Source: Hippophae tibetana
Lineage: Eukaryota > Streptophyta > Magnoliopsida > Rosales > Elaeagnaceae
Direction of reading: 5' to 3'
Assembly: GCA_037013495.1 (NCBI GenBank)
Contig: CM072810.1
Coordinates: 38,097,843 to 38,161,842 of the forward strand
Length of the DNA: 64,000 bases
A program made the translations under genes and the position numbers. How positions within the stretch are numbered: position 1 is the stretch's first letter; the number at the start of each line of letters is the position of its first letter. The notes below the pieces were generated by a model. The model made no database searches and was not told where the DNA came from. It saw nothing but the letters and a program-made list of their open reading frames with translations. This document shows, one piece after another, positions 13,734 to 26,225 of the stretch.

Positions 13734-15625
13734 AAAAAAAGGTAATCAGAGCTCTAAAATGTTTATTTCAATAAATTTATAGTTATATTTCTTCCAAGCA
13801 ACATTAAACATTTTAGAGCCCACTCATATAGGCATTTGAGCAAAAAACGAACTCTAGAACTATGCAATTGAACAAAATATTTGCACTCTATATCATGCAT
13901 GATGATGAAACATTGCACAAATTCTATGCAGGTTATCAAACATTATCAACTACTTGTACAATTTGGATGGACCTATTTGAAAAAAAAAGTAGATTGAGAA
14001 TATTGTTGTTAGCCTACATTATCATTTTCAAGAAAAAGGTACCTTGCTTAAATCCATATAGAAGGCCTGTTAACTTACTGTTAAATGAATCAGTTGGGAA
14101 ATTATTCGAACTGCATTATTTGTTGCCAAGATGATGGAAATCCACTGTCGTGGACGGAAAGAGCTTGACATTATAGACATCAAGTATAGTGGTACGAGCG
14201 AAGAAATTTTGACACAATTGTTAGAATTCATGAATCTAATACCAATGAAGAGAAAATATCTATACTTTCCCATAGATTTACTAAATTTCTTAGAAAGAAT
14301 AAACCCGTTTTTAGGGATTTAAAAAAAAGGTAATCCGAGCTCTAAAATGATTATTTCATTGAATTTATAGTTGTATTTCTTCCAAGCAACTGGAAACATT
14401 TTGGAGACCACTCATATAGCCATTTGATCAAAAAATAAATCTAGAACTATGCAGCTAAACATAAATTTTGAACTCTATATCATGCAAGAGGATGAAACTT
14501 TGAACAAATTCTATGCAGGTTTTTCAATCAATTTCTGCTACCCGTACAATTTGGATGGACATATTTGAAAAAAAAAGTAGATTGAGCAAATTATTGTTAG
14601 TCTACATTATCATTTTCAAGAAGAATATACCTTGCTTAAATCCATATAGAAGGCCTGTGAACTTACTTTTAAATGAATCAGTTGGGAAATTATTCGAACT
14701 GCATCACTTGTTGCTAAGATGAAGGGAATCCACTTTCGCGGACGGAAAGAGCTTGACTTTATAGTCATCAAGTATAGCGGTACGAGCGAAGCTATTTTGA
14801 CACAATTGTTAGAAATGATGAATCTAATACCAATTAAGAGAAAATATCTATACTCTCCCATAGATTTACTAAATTTCTTAGAAAGAATAAACCCGTTTTT
14901 AGGGATTTAAAAAAAAGGTAATCCGAGCTCTAAAATGATTATTTTAATGAATTTATAGTTGTATTTCTTCCAAGCAACTTCAAACATTTTGGAGACCACT
15001 CATATAGGCATTTGAGCAAAAAATAAATCTAGAACTATGTAGCTGAACATAAATTTTGAACTCTATATCATGCAAGAGGATGAAACTTTGAAGAAATTCT
15101 ATGCAGGTTTTTCAATCAATTTCACCTACCCGTACAATTTGGATGGACCTATTTGGAAAAAAAAGTAGATTGAGAAAATTGTTGTTAGCCTACATTATCA
15201 TTTTCAAGAAAAAGATACCTTGCTTAAATCCATATAGAAGGCCTGTGAACTTACTATTAAATGAATCAGTTGGGAAATTATTCGAACTGCATTATTTGTT
15301 GCCAAGATGATAGCAATCCACTTTCGTGGACGGAAAGAGCTTGACTGTATAGACATCAAGTATAGTGGTACGAGCGAAGTTATTTTGACACAATTGTTAG
15401 AAATGATGAATCTAATACCAATGAAGAGAAAATATCTATACTTTCCCATAGATTTACTAAATTTCTTAGAAAGAATAAACCCGTTTTTAGGGATTAAAAA
15501 GAAAAGGTATCCGAGCTCTAAAATGATTATTTCAATGAATTTATAGTTGTATTTCTTCCAAGCAACTTCAAATATTTTGGAGACCACTCATACAGGCATT
15601 TGAGCAAAAAACTAAATCTAGAACT

Positions 15626-16087
15626 ATGCAGCTGAACATAAATTTTGAACTCTATATCATGCATGAGGATGAAACTTTGAACAAATTCTATGCAGGTTTT
15701 TCAATCAATTTCAACTACCCGTACAATTTGGATGGACCTATTTGGAAAAAAAAGTAGATTGAGAAAATTGTTGTTAGCCTACATTATCATTTTCAAGAAA
15801 AATATACGTTGCTTAAATCCATATAGAAGGCCTGTGAACTTACTGTTAAATGAATCAGTTTTGAAATTATTCAAACTGCATCACTTGTTGCCAAGTTGAT
15901 GGCAATCCACTTTCGCGGACGGAAAGATCTTGACTTTATAGTCATCAAGTATAGTGGTCAAAACGAAGATATTTTTGACACAATTGTTAGAAATGATGAA
16001 TCTAATACCAATAAAGAGAAAATATCTATACTTTACGAGGTATTTACTAAATTTCTTGGAAAGAATCAACCTTTTTTTAAGATTTAA
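15626..16087 (+). pseudogene. Relic coding frame, second copy of the frame-restored variant
   Basis: This is the same fourth-position monomer one repeat unit (2354 bp) to the right of 13272. It keeps the extra base and the open 63-codon 3' part beginning at 15896. It reads N-T-N-K-E-K where the third copy reads N-T-N-E-E-K, because of an AATAAAGAG/AATGAAGAG difference. Confidence 0.42.
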
Positions 16088-17980
16088 AAAAAAAGGTAAT
16101 CAGAGCTCTAAAATGTTTATTTCAATAAATTTATAGTTATATTTCTTCCAAGCAACATTAAACATTTTAGAGCCCACTCATATAGGCATTTGAGCAAAAA
16201 ACGAACTCTAGAACTATGCAATTGAACAAAATATTTGCACTCTATATCATGCATGATGATGAAACATTGCACAAATTCTATGCAGGTTATCAAACATTAT
16301 CAACTACTTGTACAATTTGGATGGACCTATTTGAAAAAAAAAGTAGATTGAGAATATTGTTGTTAGCCTACATTATCATTTTCAAGAAAAAGGTACCTTG
16401 CTTAAATCCATATAGAAGGCCTGTTAACTTACTGTTAAATGAATCAGTTGGGAAATTATTCGAACTGCATTATTTGTTGCCAAGATGATGGAAATCCACT
16501 GTCGTGGACGGAAAGAGCTTGACTTTATAGATATCAAGTATAGTGGTACGAGCGAAGAAATTTTGACACAATTGTTAGAATTCATGAATCTAATACCAAT
16601 GAAGAGAAAATATCTATACTTTCCCATAGATTTACTAAATTTCTTAGAAAGAATAAACCCGTTTTTAGGGATTTAAAAAAAAGGTAATCCGAGCTCTAAA
16701 ATGATTATTTCATTGAATTTATAGTTGTATTTCTTCCAAGCAACTGGAAACATTTTGGAGACCACTCATATAGCCATTTGATCAAAAAATAAATCTAGAA
16801 CTATGCAGCTAAACATAAATTTTGAACTCTATATCATGCAAGAGGATGAAACTTTGAACAAATTCTATGCAGGTTTTTCAATCAATTTCTGCTACCCGTA
16901 CAATTTGGATGGACATATTTGAAAAAAAAAGTAGATTGAGCAAATTATTGTTAGTCTACATTATCATTTTCAAGAAGAATATACCTTGCTTAAATCCATA
17001 TAGAAGGCCTGTGAACTTACTTTTAAATGAATCAGTTGGGAAATTATTCGAACTGCATCACTTGTTGCCAAGATGAAGGGAATCCACTTTCGCGGACGGA
17101 AAGAGCTTGACTTTATAGTCATCAAGTATAGCGGTACGAGCGAAGCTATTTTGACACAATTGTTAGAAATGATGAATCTAATACCAATTAAGAGAAAATA
17201 TCTATACTCTCCCATAGATTTACTAAATTTCTTAGAAAGAATAAACCCGTTTTTAGGGATTTAAAAAAAAGGTAATCCGAGCTCTAAAATGATTATTTTA
17301 ATGAATTTATAGTTGTATTTCTTCCAAGCAACTTCAAACATTTTGGAGACCACTCATATAGGCATTTGAGCAAAAAATAAATCTAGAACTATGTAGCTGA
17401 ACATAAATTTTGAACTCTATATCATGCAAGAGGATGAAACTTTGAACAAATTCTATGCAGGTTTTTCAATCAATTTCACCTACCCGTACAATTTGGATGG
17501 ACCTATTTGGAAAAAAAAAGTAGATTGAGAAAATTGTTGTTAGCCTACATTATCATTTTCAAGAAAAAGATACGTTGCTTAAATCCATATAGAAGGCCTG
17601 TGAACTTACTATTAAATGAATCAGTTGGGAAATTATTCGAAGTGCATTATTTGTTGCCAAGAAGATAGCAATCCACTTTCGTGGACGGAAAGAGCTTGAC
17701 TGTATAGACATCAAGTATAGTGGTACGAGCGAAGTTATTTTGACACAATTGTTAGAAATGATGAATCTAATACCAATGAAGAGAAAATATCTATACTTTC
17801 CCATAGATTTACTAAATTTCTTAGAAAGAATAAACCCGTTTTTAGGGATTAAAAAGAAAAGGTATCCGAGCTCTAAAATGATTATTTCAATGAATTTATA
17901 GTTGTATTTCTTCCAAGCAACTTCAAACATTTTGGAGACCACTCATATAGGCATTTGAGCAAAAAACTAAATCTAGAACT

Positions 17981-18442
17981 ATGCAGCTGAACATAAATTT
18001 TGAACTCTATATCATGCATGAGGATGAAACTTTGAACAAATTCTATGCAGGTTTTTCAATCAATTTCAACTACCCGTACAATTTGGATGGACCTATTTGG
18101 AAAAAAAAGTAGATTGAGAAAATTGTTGTTAGCCTACATTATCATTTTCAAGAAAAATATACGTTGCTTAAATCCATATAGAAGGCCTGTGAACTTACTC
18201 TTAAATGAATCAGTTTTGAAATTATTCAAACTGCATCACTTGTTGCCAAGTTGATGGGAATCCACTTTCGCGGACGGAAAGATCTTGACTTTATAGTCAT
18301 CAAGTATAGTGGTCAAAACGAAGATATTTTTGACACAATTGTTAGAAATGATGAATCTAATACCAATGAAGAGAAAATATCTATACTTTACCAGGTATTT
18401 ACTAAATTTCTTGGAAAGAATCAACCTTTTTTTAAGATTTAA
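17981..18442 (+). pseudogene. Relic coding frame, third copy of the frame-restored variant
   Basis: This fourth-position monomer of the third 4-monomer unit has its open 3' part from 18251. It reads ESNTNEEKISILYQVFTKF, which I take as nearest to the original because neighbouring monomers also have AATGAAGAG at this site. The upstream TAG, TAG and TGA stops are present. Confidence 0.42.
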
Positions 18443-20335
18443 AAAAAAAGGTAATCAGAGCTCTAAAATGTTTATTTCAATAAATTTATAGTTATATTTC
18501 TTCCAAGCAACATTAAACATTTTAGAGCCCACTCATATAGGCATTTGAGCAAAAAACGAACTCTAGAACTATGCAATTGAACAAAAAATTTGCACTCTAT
18601 ATCATGCAAGATGATGAAACATTGCACAAATTCTATGCAGGTTATCAAACATTATCAACTACTTGTACAATTTGGATGGACCTATTTGAAAAAAAAAGTA
18701 GATTGAGAATATTGTTGTTAGCCTACATTATCATTTTCAAGAAAAAGGTACCTTGCTTAAATCCATATAGAAGGCCTGTTAACTTACTGTTAAATGAATC
18801 AGTTGGGAAATTATTCGAACTGCATTATTTGTTGCCAAGATGATGGAAATCCACTGTCGTGGACGGAAAGAGCTTGACTTTATAGACATCAAGTATAGTG
18901 GTACGAGCGAAGAAATTTTGACACAATTGTTAGAATTCATGAATCTAATACCAATGAAGAGAAACTATCTATACTTTCCCATAGATTTACTAAATTTCTT
19001 AGAAAGAATAAACCCGTTTTTAGGGATTTAAAAAAAAGGTAATCCGAGCTCTAAAATGATTATTTCATTGAATTTATAGTTGTATTTCTTCCAAGCAACT
19101 GGAAACATTTTAGAGACCACTCATATAGCCATTTGATCAAAAAATAAATCTAGAACTATGCAGCTAAACATAAATTTTGAACTCTATATCATGCAAGAGG
19201 ATGAAACTTTGAACAAATTCTATGCAGGTTTTTCAATCAATTTCTGCTACCCGTACAATTTGGATGGACATATTTGAAAAAAAAAGTAGATTGAGCAAAT
19301 TATTGTTAGTCTACATTATCATTTTCAAGAAGAATATACCTTGCTTAAATCCATATAGAAGGCCTGTGAACTTACTTTTAAATGAATCAGTTGGGAAATT
19401 ATTCGAACTGCATCACTTGTTGCCAAGATGAAGGGAATCCACTTTCGCGGACGGAAAGAGCTTGACTTTATAGTCATCAAGTATAGCGGTACGAGCGAAG
19501 CTATTTTGACACAATTGTTAGAAATGATGAATCTAATACCAATTAAGAGAAAATATCTATACTCTCCCATAGATTTACTAAATTTCTTAGAAAGAATAAA
19601 CCCGTTTTTAGGGATTTAAAAAAAAGGTAATCCGAGCTCTAAAATGATTATTTTAATGAATTTATAGTTGTATTTCTTCCAAGCAACTTCAAACATTTTG
19701 GAGACCACTCATATAGGCATTTGAGCAAAAAATAAATCTAGAACTATGTAGCTGAACATAAATTTTGAACTCTATATCATGCAAGAGGATGAAACTTTGA
19801 ACAAATTCTATGCAGGTTTTTCAATCAATTTCACCTACCCGTACAATTTGGATGGACCTATTTGGAAAAAAAAAGTAGATTGAGAAAATTGTTGTTAGCC
19901 TACATTATCATTTTCAAGAAAAAGATACCTTGCTTAAATCCATATAGAAGGCCTGTGAACTTACTATTAAATGAATCAGTTGGGAAATTATTCGAACTGC
20001 ATTATTTGTTGCCAAGATGATAGCAATCCACTTTCGTGGACGGAAAGAGCTTGACTGTATAGACATCAAGTATAGTGGTACGAGCGAAGTTATTTTGACA
20101 CAATTGTTAGAAATGATGAATCTAATACCAATGAAGAGAAAATATCTATACTTTCCCATAGATTTACTAAATTTCTTAGAAAGAATAAACCCGTTTTTAG
20201 GGATTAAAAAGAAAAGGTATCCGAGCTCTAAAATGATTATTTCAATGAATTTATAGTTGTATTTCTTCCAAGCAACTTCAAACATTTTGGAGACCACTCA
20301 TATAGGCATTTGAGCAAAAAACTAAATCTAGAACT

Positions 20336-20797
20336 ATGCAGCTGAACATAAATTTTGAACTCTATATCATGCATGAGGATGAAACTTTGAACAAATTCTA
20401 TGCAGGTTTTTCAATCAATTTCAACTACCCGTACAATTTGGATGGACCTATTTGGAAAAAAAAGTAGATTGAGAAAATTGTTGTTAGCCTACATTATCAT
20501 TTTCAAGAAAAATATACGTTGCTTAAATCCATATAGAAGGCCTGTGAACTTACTGTTAAATGAATCAGTTTTGAAATTATTCAAACTGCATCACTTGTTG
20601 CCAAGTTGATGGCAATCCACTTTCGCGGACGGAAAGATCTTGACTTTATAGTCATCAAGTATAGTGGTCAAAACGAAGATATTTTTGACACAATTGTTAG
20701 AAATGATGAATCTAATACCAATGAAGAGAAAATATCTACACTTTACCAGGGATTTACTAAATTTCTTGGAAAGAATCAACCTTTTTTTAAGATTTAA
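20336..20797 (+). pseudogene. Relic coding frame, fourth copy of the frame-restored variant
   Basis: This is the fourth-position monomer of the last full 4-monomer unit, with the open 3' part from 20606. It reads ISTLYQGFTKF where the third copy reads ISILYQVFTKF, and its following A-tract is shorter. Changes among the four copies include amino-acid replacements, as expected without strong constraint. Confidence 0.42.
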
Positions 20798-20924
20798 AAA
20801 AAAGGTAATCAGAGCTCTAAAATGATTATTTCTATAAATTTATAGTTATATTTCTTCCAAGCAACATTAAACATTTTAGAGCCCACTCATATAGGCATTT
20901 GAGCAAAAAACGAACTCTAGAACT

Positions 20925-21513
20925 ATGCAATTGAACAAAAATTTTGCACTCTATATCATGCAAGATGATGAAACATTGCACAAATTCTATGCAGGTTATC
21001 AAACATAATCAACTACTTGTACAATTTGGATGGACCTATTTGAAAAAAAAAGTAGATTGAGAATATTGTTGTTAGCCTACATTATCATTTTCAAGAAAAA
21101 GGTACCTTGCTTAAATCCATATAGAAGGCCTGTTAACTTACTGTTAAATGAATCAGTTTTTGAAATTATTCGAACTGCATTATTTGTTGCCAAGATGATG
21201 GAAATCCACTGTCGTGGACGGAAAGAGCTTGACATTATAGACATCGAGTATAGTGGTACGAGAGAAGCTATTTTGACACAATTGTTAGAAATGATGAATC
21301 TAATACCAATGAAGAGAAAATAGCTATACTTTCCCATAGTTTACTAAATTTCTTAGAAAGAATAAACCCATTTTTAGTGATTTTCAAAAAAGGTAATCCG
21401 AGCTCTTAAATAAGTGTTTCAATGAATTTATAGTTGTATTTCTTCCAAGCAACTTCAAACATTTTGGAGACCACTCATATAGGCATTTGAGCAAAAAAAC
21501 TAAATCTAGAACT
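20925..21513. repeat. Chimeric monomer at the right end of the 4-monomer block
   Basis: The first part (ATGCAATTGAAC, AAGGTACCTTGC) is the first monomer of the 4-monomer unit. After about 21,290 the sequence changes to the type with AAAATAGCTATAC, AGTGATTTTC and AAATAAGTG, which is like the monomer ending near 9,150. An extra T in CAGTTTTTGAAATT (about 21,156-21,169) fuses two plus-strand frames into a 97-codon open frame at 21030-21323. It contains ESVFEIIRTALFVAKMMEI. I do not call this a gene. It is an exchange junction with a frame-changing base. Confidence 0.7.
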
Positions 21514-23869
21514 ATGCATCTGAACATAAATTTTGAACTCTATATCATGCAAGAGGAAGAAACTTTGAACAAATTCTATGCAGGTTTTTCAATCAATTTC
21601 AGCTACCCGTACAATTTGGATGGACCTATTTGGAAAAAAAAGTATATTGAGAAAATTGTTGGTAGTCTACATTATCATTTTCAAGAAAAAGATACCTTGC
21701 TTAAATCCATATAGAAGGCCTGTGAACTTACTGTTAAATGAATTAGTTGGGAAATTATTCGAACTGCATTATTTGTTGCCAAGATGATTGCAATCCACTT
21801 TCACGGACGGAAAGAGCTTGACTTTATAGACATCAAGTATAGTGGTATGAGCGAAGCTATTTTTACACAATTGTTAGAAATGATGAATCTAATACCAATG
21901 AAGAGAAAATATCTATACTTTCCCATAGATTTACTAAATTTCTTAGAAAGAAAAAACCCGTTTTTAGGGATTTAAAAAAAAGGTAATCCGAGCTCTAAAA
22001 TGATTATTTCAATGTATTTATAGTTGTATTTCTTCCAAGCAACTTCAATCATTTTGCAGAACACTCATATAGGCATTTGAGCAAAAAACTAAATCTAGAA
22101 CTATGCAACTGAACATAAATTTTGAACTCTATATCATGCAAGAGGATGAAACATTCAACAAATTCTATGCAGGTTTTTCAATCAATTTCAACTACCCGTA
22201 CAATTTGGATGGACCTATTTGGAAAAAAAAGTAGATTGAGAAAATTGTTTTTAGCCTACATTATCATTTTCAAGAAAAAGATACCTTGCTTAAATCCATA
22301 TAGAAGGCTTGTGAACTTACTGTTAAATGAATCAGTTGGGAAATTATTCGAAGTGCATTATTTGTTGCCAAGATGATAGCAATCCACTTTCGTGGACGGA
22401 AAGAGCTTGACTTTATAGACATCAAGTATAGTGGTACGAGCGAAGCTATTTTGACACAATTGTTAGAAATGATGAATCTAATACCAATGAAGAGAAAATA
22501 TCTATACTTTCCCATATATTTACTAAATTTCTTAGAAAGTTAAAACCCGTTTTTAGGGATTTAAAAAAAAAGGTAATCCGAGCTCTAAAATGATTATTTC
22601 AATTAATTTTTGTTGTATTTCTTCCAAGCAACTTCAAACATTTTGTAGACCACTCATATAGGCATTTGAGCAAAAAACTAAATCTAGAACTATGCAGCTG
22701 AACATAAATTTTGAACTCTATATCATGCAAGAGGATGAAACTTTCAACAAATTCTATGCAGGTTTTTCAATCAATTTCAACTACCCGTACAATTTGGATG
22801 GACCTATTTGGAAAAAAAAGTAGATTGAGAAAATTGTTTTTAGCCTACATTATCATTTTCAAGAAAAAGATACCTTGCATAAATCCATATAGAAAGCCTG
22901 TGAACTTACTGTTAAATGAATTAGTTGGGAAATTATTCGAACTGCATTATTTCTTGCCAAAATGATAGCAATCCACTTTCGTGGACGGAAAGAGCTTGAC
23001 TTTATAGACATCAAGTATAGTGGTACGAGCGCAGCTATTTTGACACAATTGTTAGAAATGATGAATCTAATACCAATGAAGAGAAAATAGCTATACTTTC
23101 CCATAGATTTACCAAATTTCTTAGATAGAATAAACCCGTTTTTAGGGATTTAAAAAAAAAAGGTAATCCGAGCTCTAAAATGATTATTTCAATTAATTTT
23201 TGTTGTATTTCTTCCAAGCAACTTCAAACATTTTGTAGACCACTCATATAGGCATTTGAGCAAAAAACTAAATCTAGAACTAAGCAGCTGAACATAAATT
23301 TTGAACTCTATATCATGCAAGAGGATGAAACTTTCAACAAATTCTATGCAGGTTTTTCAATCAATTTCAACTACCCGTACAATTTGGATGGACCTATTTG
23401 GAAAAAAAAGTAGATTGAGAAAATTGTTTTTGGCCTACATTATCATTTTCAAGAAAAGATACCTTGCTTAAATCCATATAGAAGGCCTGTGAACTTACTG
23501 TTAAATGAATCAGTTGCGAAATTTTTCGAACTGCATTATTTTTTGCCAAGATGATAGCAATCCACTTTCGTGGACGGAAAGAGCTTGACTTTATAGACAT
23601 CAAGTATAGTGGTACGAGCGAAGCTCTTTTGACACAATTGTTAGAAATGATGAATCTAATACCAATGAAGAGAAAATATCTATACTTTCCCATATATTTA
23701 CTAAATTTCTTAGAAAGAATAAACCCGTTTTTAGGGATTTAAAAAAAAAGGTAATCCGAGCTCTAAAATGATTATTTCAATTAATTTTTGTTGTATTTCT
23801 TCCAAGCAACTTCAAACATTTTGTAGACCACTCATATAGGCATTTGAGCAAAAAACTAAATCTAGAACT

Positions 23870-25047
23870 ATGCAGCTGAACATAAATTTTGAACTCTATA
23901 TCATGCAAGAGGATGAAACTTTCAACAAATTCTATGCAGGTTTTTCAATCAATTTCAACTACCCGTACAATTTGGATGGACCCATTTGGAAAAAAAAGTA
24001 GATTGAGAAAATTGTTTTTAGCCTACATTATCATTTTCAAGAAAAAGATACCTTGCTTAAATCCATATAGAAGGCCTGTGAACTTACTGTTAAATGAATC
24101 AGTTGCGAAATTATTCGAACTGCATTATTTCTTGCCAAGATGATAGCAATCCACTTTCGTGGACGGAAAGAGCTTGACTTTATAGACATCAAGTATAGTG
24201 GTACGAGCGAAGCTATTTTGACACAATTGTTAGAAATGATGAATCTAATACCAATGAAGAGAAAATAGCTATACTTTCCCATAGATTTACCAAATTTCTT
24301 AGATAGAATAAACCCATTTTTAGTGATTTTCAAAAAAGGTAAACCGAGCTCTAAAATAAGTATTTCCATGAATTTATAGTTGTATTTCTTCCAAGCAACT
24401 TCAAACATTTTGGAGACCACTCATATAGGCATTTGAGCAAAAAACTAAATCTAGAACTATGCAGCTGAACATAAATTTTGAACTCTATATCATGCAAGAG
24501 GATGAAACTTTCAACAAATTCTATGCAGGTTTTTCAATCAATTTCAACTACCCGTACAATTTGGATGGACCCATTTGGAAAAAAAAGTAGATTGAGAAAA
24601 TTGTTTTTAGCCTACATTATCATTTTCAAGAAAAAGATACCTTGCTTAAATCCATATAGAAGGCCTGTGAACTTACTGTTAAATGAATCAGTTGCGAAAT
24701 TATTCGAACTGCATTATTTCTTGCCAAGATGATAGCAATCCACTTTCGTGGACGGAAAGAGCTTGACTTTATAGACATCAAGTATAGTGGTACGAGCGAA
24801 GCTATTTTGACACAATTGTTAGAAATGATGAATCTAATACCAATGAAGAGAAAATAGCTATACTTTCCCATAGATTTACCAAATTTCTTAGATAGAATAA
24901 ACCCATTTTTAGTGATTTTCAAAAAAGGTAAACCGAGCTCTAAAATAAGTATTTCCATGAATTTATAGTTGTATTTCTTCCAAGCAACTTCAAACATTTT
25001 GGAGACCACTCATATAGGCATTTGAGCAAAAAACTAAATCTAGAACT
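23870..25047. repeat. Two adjacent, apparently identical monomers (589 bp each)
   Basis: The monomers at 23870-24458 and 24459-25047 show no difference in my reading. They share private variants not common elsewhere, namely GATGGACCCATTTGG, AGTTGCGAAATT, GGTAAACCGAGC and TATTTCCATG. This is either a very recent one-monomer duplication or an assembly duplication. Confidence 0.8.
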
Positions 25048-26225
25048 ATGCAGCTGAACATAAATTTTGAACTCTATATCATGCAAGAGGATGAAACTTT
25101 CAACAAATTCTATGCAGGTTTTTCAATCAATTTCAACTACCCGTACAATTTGGATGGACCTATTTGGAAAAAAAAGTAGATTGAGAAAATTGTTTTTTGC
25201 CTACATTATCATTTTCAAGAAAAAGATACCTTGCTTAAATCCATATAGAAAGCCTGTGAACTTACTGTTAAATGAATTAGTTGGGAAATTATTCGAACTG
25301 CATTATTTCTTGCCAAGATGATAGCAATCCACTTTCGTGGACGGAAAGAGCTTGACTTTATAGACATCAAGTATAGTGGTACGAGCGAAGCTCTTTTGAC
25401 ACAATTGTTAGAAATGATGAATCTAATACCAATGAAGAGAAAATATCTATACTTTCCCATAGATTTACCAAATTTCTTAGATAGAATAAACCCATTTTTA
25501 GCGATTTTCAAAAAAGTGAATCCGAGCTCTAAAATAAGTATTTCCATGAATTTATAGTTGTATTTCTTCCAAGCAACTTCAAACATTTTGGAGACCACTC
25601 ATATAGGCATTTGAGCAAAAAAAATAAATCTAGAACTATGCAGCTGAACATAAATTTTGAACTCTATATCATGGAAGAGGAAGAAACTTTGAACAAATTC
25701 TATGTAGGTTTTTCAATCAATTTCAGCTACCCGTACAATTTGGATGGACCTATTTGGAAAAAAAAGTAGATTGAGAAAATTGTTTTTAGCCTACATTATC
25801 ATTTTCAAGAAAAGATACCTTGCTTAAATCCATATAGAAGGCCTGTGAACTTACTGTTAAATGAATCAGTTGCGAAATTATTCGAACTGCATTATTTGTT
25901 GCCAAGATGATAGCAATCCACTTTCGTGGACGGAAAGAGCTTGACTTTATAGACATCAAGTATAGTGGTACGAGCGAAGCTCTTTTGACACAATTGTTAG
26001 AAATGATGAATCTAATACCAATGAAGAGAAAATATCTATACTTTCCCATATATTTACTAAATTTCTTAGAAAGAATAAACCCGTTTTTAGGGATTTAAAA
26101 AAAAAGGTAATCCGAGCTCTAAAATGATTATTTCAATTAATTTTTGTTGTATTTCTTCCAAACAACTTCAAACATTTTGTAGACCACTCATATAGGCATT
26201 TGAGCAAAAAACTAAATCTAGAACT

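Larger units (their letters stand above)
11508..20924. repeat. Higher-order repeat block: 4-monomer unit, 4 copies (2354/2355 bp)
   Basis: Copies start at 11508, 13862, 16216 and 18571, and a fifth begins at 20925 before diverging. Within a copy the monomers are distinct. The first has ATGCAATTGAAC, TTTGCACTC and AAGGTACCTTGC, and the second has ATTTCTGCTACCC. The third has ATGTAGCTGAAC and GGGATTAAAAAGAAAAGG. The fourth has GTGGTCAAAACGAAG and TTGGAAAGAATCAACC. The first monomer carries an EcoRI site (GAATTC) at 11870, 14224, 16578 and 18933, so the spacing is 2354, 2354 and 2355 bp. It also carries a KpnI site (GGTACC). The copies are close but not identical: third monomers vary between AAGAAATTC and AACAAATTC, and fourth monomers between TTTACGAGG and TTTACCAGG. 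The block holds the most distinctive monomers in the window. Confidence 0.92.
20925..26225. repeat. Mixed monomer segment, 9 monomers
   Basis: Monomers start at 20925, 21514, 22103, 22692, 23282, 23870, 24459, 25048 and 25638. The marker ATG is AAG at 23282. Many carry ACTTTCAACAAATTC and AATTAATTTTTGTTG, variants that lead into the 7-monomer block to the right. The monomer at 21514 closely matches the one at 9153. The next period begins at 26226. Confidence 0.8.

Noticed and set aside
21030-21323. 97-codon open frame as a small gene
   Set aside because: It exists only because of one extra T at an exchange junction, and sister monomers with otherwise the same sequence lack it.
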